From Actinomycetes bacterium (lineage in GTDB: Bacteria > Actinomycetota > Actinomycetes > Actinomycetales > Cellulomonadaceae): a stretch of 6,937 nt of DNA. The notes beneath the pieces are model-generated. The model saw only the letters and a list, made by a program, of their open reading frames with translations. It searched no databases and was not told the DNA's origin. The stretch lies in the NCBI GenBank assembly GCA_023430425.1, contig JAEZAR010000007.1:1-6937 (forward strand). Reading direction: 5' to 3'. A program made the translations under genes and the position numbers. Below are positions 1 to 6,203 of this stretch, piece by piece (position 1 is the first letter of the stretch; every line of letters starts with the position of its first letter).

Positions 1-434
1 ACATCCCGATCGGCGCGATGATCGAGCTGCCGCGCGCGGCCTACACGGCCGACCGGATGGCGGAGGTCGCCGAGTTCTTCTCGTTCGGCACCAACGACCT
101 GACGCAGACGACGTGGGGCTTCTCGCGGGACGACGTCGAGGGCGCGTTCTTCAACCAGTACACGGAGAAGGGCGTCTTCTCGGTCTCGCCGTTCGAGTCG
201 ATCGACACCCAGGGCGTCGGCGGCCTCGTGGCGCTCGCGGTGGAGAAGGGCCGGGCGACCCGGCCGGACATCCACCTCGGCGTCTGCGGTGAGCACGGTG
301 GCGACCCCGAGTCGATCCACTTCTTCCACGGTGTCGGGCTCGACTACGTGTCCTGCTCGCCGTTCCGCATCCCGATCGCCCGGCTCGAGGCCGGCCGCGC
401 CGCGGTCGTCTCCGGCGGTGGCGACACCCGCTGA
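1..434 (+). CDS. ppdK: Pyruvate phosphate dikinase, C-terminal part (5' end outside window)
   Basis: Catalyses reversible conversion of pyruvate, ATP and phosphate to PEP, AMP and pyrophosphate in the cytoplasm. Reading begins at base 3 in frame; 143 residues are present of a family protein usually near 880, so this is the end of the C-terminal PEP/pyruvate-binding TIM barrel. Visible signatures are [12 protein letters not shown] at the left edge, [20 protein letters not shown], and the active-site loop CGEHGGDP, whose cysteine (codon 285-287) is the known catalytic acid of PPDK. The end, [15 protein letters not shown], is the normal family terminus, so the gene is complete at its 3' side, with TGA at 432-434. 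The ATG at base 18 is an internal methionine, not a start. PEP synthase is the nearest alternative, but the FGTNDLTQ...GFSRDD and CGEHGGDP wording fits PPDK. Confidence 0.95.
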   Translation, partial: IPIGAMIELPRAAYTADRMAEVAEFFSFGTNDLTQTTWGFSRDDVEGAFFNQYTEKGVFSVSPFESIDTQGVGGLVALAVEKGRATRPDIHLGVCGEHGGDPESIHFFHGVGLDYVSCSPFRIPIARLEAGRAAVVSGGGDTR

Positions 435-445
435 CCGCTTACCAC

Positions 446-487
446 CCGAGGGGTCCGGTCCCGCGCACGCGGGGCCGGGCCCCTCGG
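446..487. terminator. Strong GC-rich hairpin between convergent ppdK and pcm
   Basis: Arms 446-464 and 469-487 pair over 19 positions with only two G-U wobbles, around the 4-base loop GCAC. The hairpin starts 11 bases after the ppdK stop and ends 30 bases before the stop of the opposing methyltransferase gene. No T tract follows on either strand, which is common for high-GC actinobacterial terminators. The position suggests it stops ppdK transcription and may act in both directions. Confidence 0.7.
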
Positions 488-517
488 CCGTGCGCCCACC
501 CCCCGCGCCGGGGTCCC

Positions 518-1105
518 TCAGCGCAGGGGCACGAAGCGGTACCCGTCGTACCGCGTGACCGTGTCGCCCTCGGGGGTGCGCCGGACCACCTCCAGGCCGC
601 CCGCCACGGGGGCGACCATGATCCCGAGCGCCGCCACCTGGTCCACCAGCGCCCGCGGCAGCTCACGGGCCTCCGCGGAGACGAGGACCCGGTCGTAGGG
701 CCCCTGCTCCGGAACGCCCAGCACGTCGGGGCGTGCGGGGACGACCCGCGCCCAGGGCTGGCCCGTGGCCGCGACGTTGCGCGCGCCCCACGCGGCCAGG
801 TCGGGCTCGAGCTCGACGCCGAGCACGGACCCGGTCGGCCCGGTCAGGTACGCCAGCAGCGCCGTCGTCCAGCCGGAGCCGGAACCGACGTCGAGCACGC
901 GGGCGCCCACGGGCACGTCGAGCAGCCGCAGCATCCGCGCCACGGTGCTGGGCTGGGAGGACGTCTGCCCGTGCCCGATCGGCAGCGGGTGGTCGGCGCC
1001 CGCGTGCCGGCGCTGGGCGGCCGGCAGGAAGCCGGCCCGGGGGACCGCCGCGAACGCGGCGTCGACGCGATCGGGGCCCTCCCGCTCGTGCGACCGGGTC
1101 TTCAC
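518..1105 (-). CDS. pcm: Protein-L-isoaspartate O-methyltransferase family protein
   Basis: SAM-dependent cytosolic methyltransferase of the PCMT family, which methylates the abnormal L-isoaspartyl carboxyl group in aged proteins and so starts their repair. The 195-residue product opens with a helix typical of the family (VDAAFAAVPRAGFLP, about 14-28). The PCMT hallmark PIGHGQTSSQPS follows at 42-53, then SAM motif I VLDVGSGSGW (70-79), the acidic end of strand 2 (VELE, 97-100) and a motif II-like YDRVLVSAEA (137-146). The start is GTG; a purine-rich GGGGGCGGG lies just upstream, and the N-terminus fits the family without extension. It is slightly shorter than E. coli Pcm (208 residues). It converges with ppdK and diverges from osmC. 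Actinobacteria carry several PCMT-like paralogues, so the exact substrate is inferred. Confidence 0.87.
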   Translation of the reverse strand: MKTRSHEREGPDRVDAAFAAVPRAGFLPAAQRRHAGADHPLPIGHGQTSSQPSTVARMLRLLDVPVGARVLDVGSGSGWTTALLAYLTGPTGSVLGVELEPDLAAWGARNVAATGQPWARVVPARPDVLGVPEQGPYDRVLVSAEARELPRALVDQVAALGIMVAPVAGGLEVVRRTPEGDTVTRYDGYRFVPLR

Positions 1106-1168
1106 CGTGCCCGCCCCCGTCCCTCGTCCGCGGTCCCGTGCTGGTCCTGCCCCCGGGCCCCCGCCGCC

Positions 1169-1202
1169 GATGCCCTGGTCGCCCGGATGCCCTGGTCGCC
1201 CG
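1169..1202. repeat. Perfect 17-bp tandem duplication in the pcm-osmC divergent spacer
   Basis: GATGCCCTGGTCGCCCG occurs twice head to tail (1169-1185 and 1186-1202) without a mismatch. It lies 53 to 86 bases upstream of the osmC start, in the region expected to carry the promoters of osmC and, on the other strand, of the methyltransferase gene. It could be a recent slippage duplication or a doubled protein-binding site; the sequence alone does not decide. Confidence 0.85.
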
Positions 1203-1209
1203 GCGGGGA

Positions 1210-1234
1210 TACGGTCGGCGCGACCGATCGACCG
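1210..1234 (+). promoter_or_regulatory. Possible osmC -10 box overlapped by an operator-like inverted repeat
   Basis: TACGGT at 1210-1215 fits the actinobacterial TAnnnT -10 pattern and lies 40 bases before the osmC ATG, but no clear -35 is seen. It is overlapped by a perfect inverted repeat CGGTCG-GCG-CGACCG (1212-1226), and CGACCG recurs at 1229-1234, 8 bases further on. A repressor or activator site controlling osmC is a reasonable inference. The promoter assignment is weak. Confidence 0.35.
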
Positions 1235-1242
1235 ACTCCCAC

Positions 1243-1247
1243 GGAGG
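1243..1247 (+). promoter_or_regulatory. Ribosome binding site of osmC
   Basis: GGAGG lies 7 bases before the ATG at 1255. This strong Shine-Dalgarno sequence fixes the osmC start and excludes the much longer upstream-extended reading frame. Confidence 0.88.
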
Positions 1248-1254
1248 TCCCGCG

Positions 1255-1686
1255 ATGGCCACCCGCAACGCCCGCACCACCTGGTCCGGCTCCGTCTCCG
1301 AGGGCTCCGGCGAGGTGAGGCTCGCCAGCTCCGGCGTCGGCACCTTCCCGGTGTCCTTCCCCAAGCGTGCCGCGGACGACGCCGACCGCACCACCAGCCC
1401 GGAGGAGCTCATCGCCGGCGCGCTGTCGTCCTGCTACGCGATGCAGTTCTCCGCGCTCCTCGGGCAGGCGGGCGGCACGCCCACCGAGCTCGACATCACG
1501 GCCGAGGTGGACTTCGGGCCGGACCCCGAGGGCGGCTTCCACATCCCCGGGATCCGACTGGCCGTCAAGGCCACCGTCCCCGAGCTGTCCGCGGAGGACG
1601 TGCGGCGCGTCGCCGAGGAGGCCAAGACCACCTGCCCCGTGAGCAAGGCGCTCGCGGCGGTGCCGATCACGCTGACGGTCGGGTAG
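1255..1686 (+). CDS. osmC: OsmC family hydroperoxide-reducing protein
   Basis: Thiol peroxidase that reduces organic hydroperoxides, with a preference in the family for organic over inorganic peroxides; cytoplasmic, active as a homodimer with shared active sites. The 143-residue product has the usual family length. It shows the OsmC-type N-terminus (ARTTWSGSVSEGSGEV), then TSPEELIAGALSSC with the peroxidatic cysteine C60, and KTTCPVSKAL with the resolving cysteine C127. Both cysteines are present, so it should be active. The wording TSPEEL...ALLGQAGGTPTELD matches OsmC more closely than Ohr. The start is set by GGAGG 7 bases upstream. The gene diverges from pcm and meets the zinc dehydrogenase gene tail to tail, 4 bp apart. 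Stress or osmotic control is known for the E. coli protein; here it is only suggested by the repeats upstream. Confidence 0.93.
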   Translation: MATRNARTTWSGSVSEGSGEVRLASSGVGTFPVSFPKRAADDADRTTSPEELIAGALSSCYAMQFSALLGQAGGTPTELDITAEVDFGPDPEGGFHIPGIRLAVKATVPELSAEDVRRVAEEAKTTCPVSKALAAVPITLTVG

Positions 1687-1690
1687 CGGC

Positions 1691-2926
1691 TCAGGCGGCC
1701 GGCGGGGTCTTCTCGACGGTCCCCGCCGGCATCGCCGGGTCGAGCACGACCTTGATGCAGCCGTCCTCCTTCTTCTGGAACGTCGAGTACCACGCCGGCG
1801 CGTCCTCGAGCGAGGCCCGGTGCGTGCGCAGGTCCAGCACCCCGAGCGGGTCGTCGTCGCGGGCGACGAGCGGCAGCACCTCGGGGATCAGGGCCTGGAC
1901 GTTCGCCTGGCCCATCCGGACCTGGACCTGCTTGTCGAAGAGCTCGAGCATCGGGATCGGGTCGGCGGCGCCCCCGTACACCCCCGAGAGGGAGATCGTG
2001 CCGCCCCGGCGCACGATCGAGATCGCGGCCCGCAGCGCGGCGAGCCGGTCGATCCCGGCCTTCTCCATCAGGGCGCGGCCGGCGGCGTCGGGCAGGGCGG
2101 CCGCCGCCTTGCCCAGGCCCTCGGCCACGGGCGAGCCGTGCGCCTCCATGCCGACGGCGTCGACCACGGCGTCCGGCCCGCGTCCGCCCGTGAGGTCGCG
2201 CATCGCCTCGGGCAGGTCGTCCAGCCCGACGTCGGTCAGGTCGACCACCTCGATCCCGTGGCGGCGCGCCATCTGCAGGCGCTCCGTGACGAGGTCGACG
2301 CCGATCACCTGGCCCGCCCCCCGGAACGCGGCGATCCGCGTCGCCAGCTGGCCGATGGGCCCGAGCCCGAGCACGACGACGCTGCCCCCCGGCGGCACGT
2401 CCGCGTAGGTGACGCCCTGCCACGCCGTCGGGACGACGTCGGACAGGTACAGCCACCGCTCGTCGGGGGAGCCGTCGTCGGGCACCTTGACGGGACCGTG
2501 GTCCGCGTGCGGCACGCGCAGGTACTCGGCCTGGCCACCGGGCACCTGGCCGTACAGCTTGGTGTAGCCGAACAGGGCCGCACCCTTGCTGTGCTCGCGC
2601 ACCTGCGTGGTCTCGCACTGCGTCGGCAGGCCCCGCTCGCACATCCAGCAGTGCCCGCACGCGATGACGAACGGGACGACGACCCGGTCGCCCGGCCGCA
2701 GGCCGGTCACCTCGGGGCCGACCTCGAGGACGACCCCCATCGGCTCGTGGCCCAGCACGTCCCCGCGGTCGATGAACATGCCCAGCGTGGAGTACAGGTG
2801 CAGGTCGGAGCCGCAGATCGCCGTCGACGTGATCTTCACGACCGCGTCGGTCGGCTCGACGATCGCGGGGTCGGGGACGGTCTCGACGCTCAGCTTCTCG
2901 TTGCCCTGCCAGGTCAGTGCGCGCAC
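1691..2926 (-). CDS. Zinc-dependent alcohol dehydrogenase, formaldehyde dehydrogenase-like
   Basis: Medium-chain NAD(P)-dependent dehydrogenase oxidising an alcohol or aldehyde (possibly a formaldehyde adduct) in the cytoplasm. The start is GTG at 2926, because AAGGAGG ends 4 bases upstream and MRALTWQG is the typical N-terminus; this gives 411 residues. Catalytic zinc ligands are C38, H60 (in LGHE) and probably D163 (LSDVVPT). Structural zinc cysteines are C90, C93, C96 and C104 (ACGHCWMC...QC). The Rossmann loop is GLGPIG (187-192), and D211 in IGVD suggests NAD+ preference. Residues about 270-310 form the extra helical stretch seen in glutathione-independent formaldehyde dehydrogenase relatives, and the length also matches that group rather than ordinary 340-residue alcohol dehydrogenases. 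The substrate is not determinable. It diverges from the FAD/Fe-S dehydrogenase gene. Confidence 0.9.
   Translation of the reverse strand: MRALTWQGNEKLSVETVPDPAIVEPTDAVVKITSTAICGSDLHLYSTLGMFIDRGDVLGHEPMGVVLEVGPEVTGLRPGDRVVVPFVIACGHCWMCERGLPTQCETTQVREHSKGAALFGYTKLYGQVPGGQAEYLRVPHADHGPVKVPDDGSPDERWLYLSDVVPTAWQGVTYADVPPGGSVVVLGLGPIGQLATRIAAFRGAGQVIGVDLVTERLQMARRHGIEVVDLTDVGLDDLPEAMRDLTGGRGPDAVVDAVGMEAHGSPVAEGLGKAAAALPDAAGRALMEKAGIDRLAALRAAISIVRRGGTISLSGVYGGAADPIPMLELFDKQVQVRMGQANVQALIPEVLPLVARDDDPLGVLDLRTHRASLEDAPAWYSTFQKKEDGCIKVVLDPAMPAGTVEKTPPAA
1698..1730 (+). terminator. Hairpin after osmC, inside the 3' end of the convergent dehydrogenase gene
   Basis: GCCGGCGGGG (1698-1707) is perfectly complementary to CCCCGCCGGC (1721-1730), with a 13-base loop. 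It begins 11 bases after the osmC stop codon, a good place for an osmC terminator, but it is also coding sequence for the last residues (around TVEKTPPAA) of the opposing gene. There is no T tract. In GC-rich coding DNA such a pairing can arise by chance, so confidence is moderate. Confidence 0.4.
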
Positions 2927-2930
2927 GAGG

Positions 2931-2937
2931 CCTCCTT
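2931..2937 (-). promoter_or_regulatory. Ribosome binding site deciding the zinc dehydrogenase start
   Basis: Read on the minus strand, AAGGAGG is followed by 4 bases and GTG (2926-2924). It rejects the upstream in-frame ATG at 3022, which would add 32 residues rich in Gly, Arg and Pro, unlike any family N-terminus. Confidence 0.87.
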
Positions 2938-3070
2938 CGACGACGGGTGTCCTCCTCAGGCTCCCCCGTGGCCCCGCCCCCCGCACCCCGGGGACGGCGG
3001 GCGGTGTCCACGTGCTGGTCACCTCGGGTGCGGGACGCAGGTCCGCCGGAGCGTCCCCGGTGCCCGTGGC

Positions 3071-3074
3071 AGGA
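3071..3074 (+). promoter_or_regulatory. Ribosome binding site of the FAD/Fe-S dehydrogenase
   Basis: AGGA lies 7 bases before the GTG at 3082, a modest but correctly spaced Shine-Dalgarno. An ATG at 3074 overlaps it in another frame and stops after three codons, at the TGA formed by the GTGA of the real start. Confidence 0.6.
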
Positions 3075-3081
3075 TGCGCGC

Positions 3082-6042
3082 GTGAGCGCCGCGACCACCG
3101 ACCACACCGCCGCCACGGACGTCCGGGGCCTGGTCTCCGCGCTGCGGGCCGCGGTGCGCGGCGAGGTGGGCACGTCGGCCAGGGTCCGGGCGGAGTACAG
3201 CACCGACGCCTCGAACTACCGCGTCGTGCCGCAGGTCGTGGTGCTGCCCCGCGACGTCGAGGACCTGCTCGCGGTCACCGAGGTCGCGCGCGCCACCGGG
3301 ACCCCGCTGACGCTGCGCGGCGCCGGCACGTCGGTCGCGGGCAACGCGGTCGGGACCGGCATCGTCGTCGACACGTCGCGGCACCTGCGCGCCATCGGGG
3401 CGATCGACCCCGAGGCGCGCACCGCCGTCGTGCAGCCGGGTGTGGTGATGAGCGACCTCCAGAAGGCCGCCCGCCCGCACGGGCTGCGCTTCGGCCCCGA
3501 CCCGTCCACGCAGAACCGCGCAACGCTCGGCGGGATGATCGGCAACAACGCGTGCGGGCCGCGGGCGGTCGCCTACGGGCGGACCGTGGACAACGTGGTG
3601 AGCCTGGACGTGGTGGACGGCCGCGGACGCCGGTTCACGGCCACCCGTGGGGCGGGGGCGCTCGACGCGGTACCGGGGCTGGGCGAGCTCGTCGCCGCCC
3701 GGCTCCCGCTGCTGCGCACCGAGCTCGGCAGGTTCTCCCGCCAGGTCTCCGGCTACTCCCTGGAGCACCTGCTGCCCGAGCGGGGGACGGACCTGGCCAG
3801 GATGCTCGTCGGCACCGAGGGCACGCTCGTGACCGTGCTGGGCGCGACGGTCTCGCTGGTCCCGATCCCGGACGCGGCCGTGCTCGTCGTGCTCGGGTAC
3901 CCGGACATGCCCGCCGCGGCCGACGCCGTGCCGGCGCTCCTCGCCCACGCGCCCCTGGCGATCGAGGGCCTCGACGCGCGGCTCGTCGACGTCGTCCGTC
4001 GTCACCACGGCGACACCCATGTGCCGGCACTGCCCGACGGCGCGGGCTGGCTCCTCGTCGAGGTCGGCGGGGCGTCGCGTGAGGAGGCCCTGGCGGGCGC
4101 GGCGGCCCTGGTGCGCGACGCGGCCGCGCTCGACGCGCGCGTGGTCCCCCCGGGCGCCGACGCCTCGGCCCTGTGGCAGATCCGCGCCGACGGCGTGGGC
4201 CTGGCCGGCCGGACGCCGGACGGGCTCCAGGCCTGGCCCGGCTGGGAGGACGCGGCGGTGCCCCCCGAGCGGCTGGGGGCCTACCTGCGCGACTTCGAGG
4301 CCCTCATGGCCGACCACGGCGTCGACGGCCTGACGTACGGGCACTTCGGGGACGGGTGCGTGCACGTGCGCATCGGCCTGCCCCTCGACCGGCCGGGGGG
4401 CGTGCCGGCGTTCCGCAGCTTCATGACGGCGGCGGCCGAGCTCGTCGCGTCCCACGGCGGCTCCCTCTCCGGCGAGCACGGCGACGGCCGCGCCCGCTCC
4501 GAGCTGCTGCCGCTGATGTACTCGCCCGAGGCCCTCGAGGCCTTCGCCGGGGTCAAGCACCTGTTCGACCCCGCGGGGCTGCTCAACCCCGGGGTGCTGG
4601 TGGACCCGCGCCCCCTCGACGCCGACCTGCGGCGCCCGCACGCCCGGCCCATCCCGGCGGCGACGGGGTTCTCCTTCGCCCACGACGGCGGGGACTTCAC
4701 CACCGCCGTGCACAGGTGCGTGGGCGTGGGCAAGTGCCGGGCCGACACCTCGGCCGACGGCGGCTTCATGTGCCCGTCGTACCGGGCGACCGGGGAGGAG
4801 AAGGACGTCACGCGCGGCCGGGCGCGGGTCCTCCAGGAGCTGGCCAACGGCACCCTGGTCCGCGGCGGGTGGCGTGCCTCGGAGGTCCGCGAGGTCCTCG
4901 ACCTGTGCCTGTCGTGCAAGGCGTGCTCGAGCGACTGCCCCGCGGGCGTCGACATGGCGCAGTACAAGGCGGAGGTCCTGCACCGCGCCTACCGTCGGCG
5001 GCTCCGCCCGCGCAACCACTACGCGCTCGGCTGGCTGCCGCGCTGGACGCGGCTCGTCGCCCGCCTACGGCTCGCCGGCCTGGCGAACGCCGTGCTCGGC
5101 GCCCGCCCCCTGGCGTCGGTGGTGCTGCGGGTCGCGGGGCTCGACCCGCGCCGCGGCATCCCGCGCTTCGCGACGACGTCGTTCCGCACCGGCTGGGCCC
5201 GCGAGCGCGCCCGCCACCACCGCCCGCAGGGCGTGGGGGAGTCCACGGGCCACTCCGCCGCCGGCGCGACCGGCGGGACCGACCCTGTGCGCCGCGTCGT
5301 GGTCTGGGCCGACTCGTTCAGCGACGGCTTCGACCCGGACGTGCCGCGCGCCGTCGTGCACCTGCTCGAGGTGGCCGGCTACGAGGTGATCGTCCCGGCC
5401 GAGGACGCGTGCTGCGGCCTCACCTGGGTGTCCACCGGCCAGCTCGAGGGGGCGCGCAGGCAGCAGCAGCGGCTGCTGAGCGTGCTCGGCCCCTTCGCGG
5501 TCAACGGCGTGCCGATCGTCGGGGTGGAGCCGTCGTGCACGGCGCTCCTGCGGTCGGACCTGGTCGACCTCAACCCGGACGACCCGCGCGCGGTCGCCGT
5601 CGCGCGCGCGGCGCGGACCCTTGCCGAGCTGCTCACCTCGGACGGCCCGGACGGACCCGGGGACGCCTGGGAGCCGCCCGACCTCACCGGCACGACGGTC
5701 GTGGCACAGCCGCACTGCCACCAGCACTCGGTGATGGGGTTCGAGGCGGACCTCGAGCTGCTCCGCCGCGCGGGCGCGACGGTCCGGGCCCTGGCCGGGT
5801 GCTGCGGCCTGGCCGGCAACTTCGGCTACGAGGCGGGGCACTACGACCTGTCGGTGGCGGTGGCGGAGAACGCGCTGCTGCCGGCGCTGCGGGAGGCGGA
5901 ACCGGGGACCGTCCTGCTCGCCGACGGCTTCTCCTGCCGCACCCAGGCGGACCAGCTGGCCGACGTGCAAGGGGTGCACCTCGCCCAGCTGCTCGCCCCG
6001 CGGCCCGCGACGACGACGGGGGCCACCGCCTCCCGGTCCTGA
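3082..6042 (+). CDS. Fused FAD-linked and 4Fe-4S/CCG-domain D-2-hydroxyacid dehydrogenase (YdiJ/Dld type)
   Basis: Predicted to oxidise a D-2-hydroxyacid (D-lactate, D-2-hydroxyglutarate or glycolate) to the 2-oxoacid, passing electrons from FAD through Fe-S centres to a quinone or other carrier; it has no signal peptide or clear membrane span. The 986 residues show an FAD-binding PCMH domain (about 45-262: GTSVAGNAVGTG, DPSTQNRATLGGMIGNNACG, GTEGTL). An FAD-oxidase C-terminal domain follows (to about 508: GHFGDGCVHVRI 420-431, GEHGDGR 464-470). Next is an Fe-S domain with C546, C552, C564 and C609, C612, C615, C619, a basic, Gly/Ala-rich linker (about 690-735), and two CCG repeats (C777-C778, C819; C879, C907-C908) ending with GFSCRTQ. 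E. coli YdiJ, a D-2-hydroxyglutarate dehydrogenase, has the same fused layout and similar length. GTG at 3082 is chosen from its Shine-Dalgarno and family N-terminus; upstream frame is non-family. Substrate is uncertain. Confidence 0.92.
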   Translation: MSAATTDHTAATDVRGLVSALRAAVRGEVGTSARVRAEYSTDASNYRVVPQVVVLPRDVEDLLAVTEVARATGTPLTLRGAGTSVAGNAVGTGIVVDTSRHLRAIGAIDPEARTAVVQPGVVMSDLQKAARPHGLRFGPDPSTQNRATLGGMIGNNACGPRAVAYGRTVDNVVSLDVVDGRGRRFTATRGAGALDAVPGLGELVAARLPLLRTELGRFSRQVSGYSLEHLLPERGTDLARMLVGTEGTLVTVLGATVSLVPIPDAAVLVVLGYPDMPAAADAVPALLAHAPLAIEGLDARLVDVVRRHHGDTHVPALPDGAGWLLVEVGGASREEALAGAAALVRDAAALDARVVPPGADASALWQIRADGVGLAGRTPDGLQAWPGWEDAAVPPERLGAYLRDFEALMADHGVDGLTYGHFGDGCVHVRIGLPLDRPGGVPAFRSFMTAAAELVASHGGSLSGEHGDGRARSELLPLMYSPEALEAFAGVKHLFDPAGLLNPGVLVDPRPLDADLRRPHARPIPAATGFSFAHDGGDFTTAVHRCVGVGKCRADTSADGGFMCPSYRATGEEKDVTRGRARVLQELANGTLVRGGWRASEVREVLDLCLSCKACSSDCPAGVDMAQYKAEVLHRAYRRRLRPRNHYALGWLPRWTRLVARLRLAGLANAVLGARPLASVVLRVAGLDPRRGIPRFATTSFRTGWARERARHHRPQGVGESTGHSAAGATGGTDPVRRVVVWADSFSDGFDPDVPRAVVHLLEVAGYEVIVPAEDACCGLTWVSTGQLEGARRQQQRLLSVLGPFAVNGVPIVGVEPSCTALLRSDLVDLNPDDPRAVAVARAARTLAELLTSDGPDGPGDAWEPPDLTGTTVVAQPHCHQHSVMGFEADLELLRRAGATVRALAGCCGLAGNFGYEAGHYDLSVAVAENALLPALREAEPGTVLLADGFSCRTQADQLADVQGVHLAQLLAPRPATTTGATASRS

Positions 6043-6050
6043 GGCGCGCC

Positions 6051-6086
6051 CGCCGTCGGCGGCGTTCACCCGTCCGGGCGACGGCG
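6051..6086 (+). terminator. Possible terminator hairpin after the FAD/Fe-S dehydrogenase gene
   Basis: CGCCGTCG (6051-6058) is complementary to CGACGGCG (6079-6086) across a 20-base loop, 8 bases after the stop codon. A smaller alternative stem is CCGTC/GACGG (6070-6074 with 6080-6084). No T tract follows. The location suits a terminator, but the stem is short and the loop long for a strong one. Confidence 0.38.
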
Positions 6087-6099
6087 ATCACCCGTCCGG
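6066..6099. repeat. 12-bp direct repeat with 22-bp period
   Basis: TCACCCGTCCGG is present exactly at 6066-6077 and 6088-6099. The start-to-start distance of 22 bases is close to two helical turns, so both copies face the same side of the DNA. They lie about 55 to 90 bases upstream of the putative -10 of the next gene, which would suit an activator site, though a chance or hairpin-related origin is possible. Confidence 0.7.
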
Positions 6100-6130
6100 C
6101 CCCATTCCGCCAGGTGGACGGCACCGGGCA

Positions 6131-6159
6131 TTCCGGACACCCCCACCAGCCGCTAGAGT
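6131..6159 (+). promoter_or_regulatory. Putative promoter of the right-edge gene
   Basis: TAGAGT at 6154-6159, within GCTAGAGTCGCTG, resembles well-known actinobacterial -10 boxes. The hexamer 17 bases upstream (TTCCGG, 6131-6136) keeps only the TT of a consensus -35. Transcription would begin near 6166, giving a leader of about 38 bases before the ATG at 6204. CATTCCG recurs at 6103-6109 and 6129-6135. Confidence 0.45.
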
Positions 6160-6203
6160 CGCTGCGCCAGGGTCTCCCCCCGCCGGAACTGTGCAGAGCT
6201 GCC

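Larger units (their letters stand above)
2927..3081. promoter_or_regulatory. Divergent control region between the two dehydrogenase genes
   Basis: This 155-bp spacer must carry the promoters of both divergent genes. I find no convincing -35/-10 pair on either strand. Visible symmetrical elements are CCCCGGGG (2986-2993) and GGTG/CACC half-sites flanking a CACGTG core within about 3003-3023. No palindrome clearly matches a GntR-type lactate regulator site. A regulator shared by the two genes is possible but unproven. Confidence 0.4.

Noticed and set aside
1169..1202. CRISPR-like repeat at the 17-bp tandem copies
   Set aside because: There are only two copies with no spacer between them; this is a tandem duplication, not an array.
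733..1254. N-terminal extension of OsmC back to base 733
   Set aside because: It would run antisense through pcm, and the ATG at 1255 has a clear GGAGG; OsmC proteins are about 140 residues.
765..2408. Plus-strand open frame (547 codons) crossing pcm, osmC and the zinc dehydrogenase gene
   Set aside because: It crosses three supported genes out of frame and shows only low-complexity Arg/Ser/Pro sequence.
1690..2926. Zinc dehydrogenase as a proven formaldehyde dehydrogenase
   Set aside because: The architecture resembles that group, but substrate specificity cannot be read from the sequence, so no gene symbol was given.
2927..3022. Upstream-extended start of the zinc dehydrogenase at ATG 3022
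   Set aside because: It adds 32 non-family residues and ignores the strong AAGGAGG directly before GTG 2926.
2917..3081. Upstream-extended start of the FAD/Fe-S dehydrogenase (in-frame start at 2917)
   Set aside because: The 55 extra residues are Arg/Pro/Gly-rich, overlap the divergent gene's start and match no family N-terminus; GTG 3082 has a spaced Shine-Dalgarno.
1434..3203. Minus-strand open frame (589 codons) covering osmC and the zinc dehydrogenase gene
   Set aside because: It is out of frame with the dehydrogenase and reads as Arg/Gly/Asp-rich sequence without domains; both underlying genes are well supported in other frames.
3019..5019. Long minus-strand open frame (666 codons) opposite the FAD/Fe-S dehydrogenase
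   Set aside because: Its translation is an Arg/Gly/Ala/Val/His mixture with no family motif, and the plus strand carries a complete, motif-rich enzyme over the same bases. It is a shadow from high GC.
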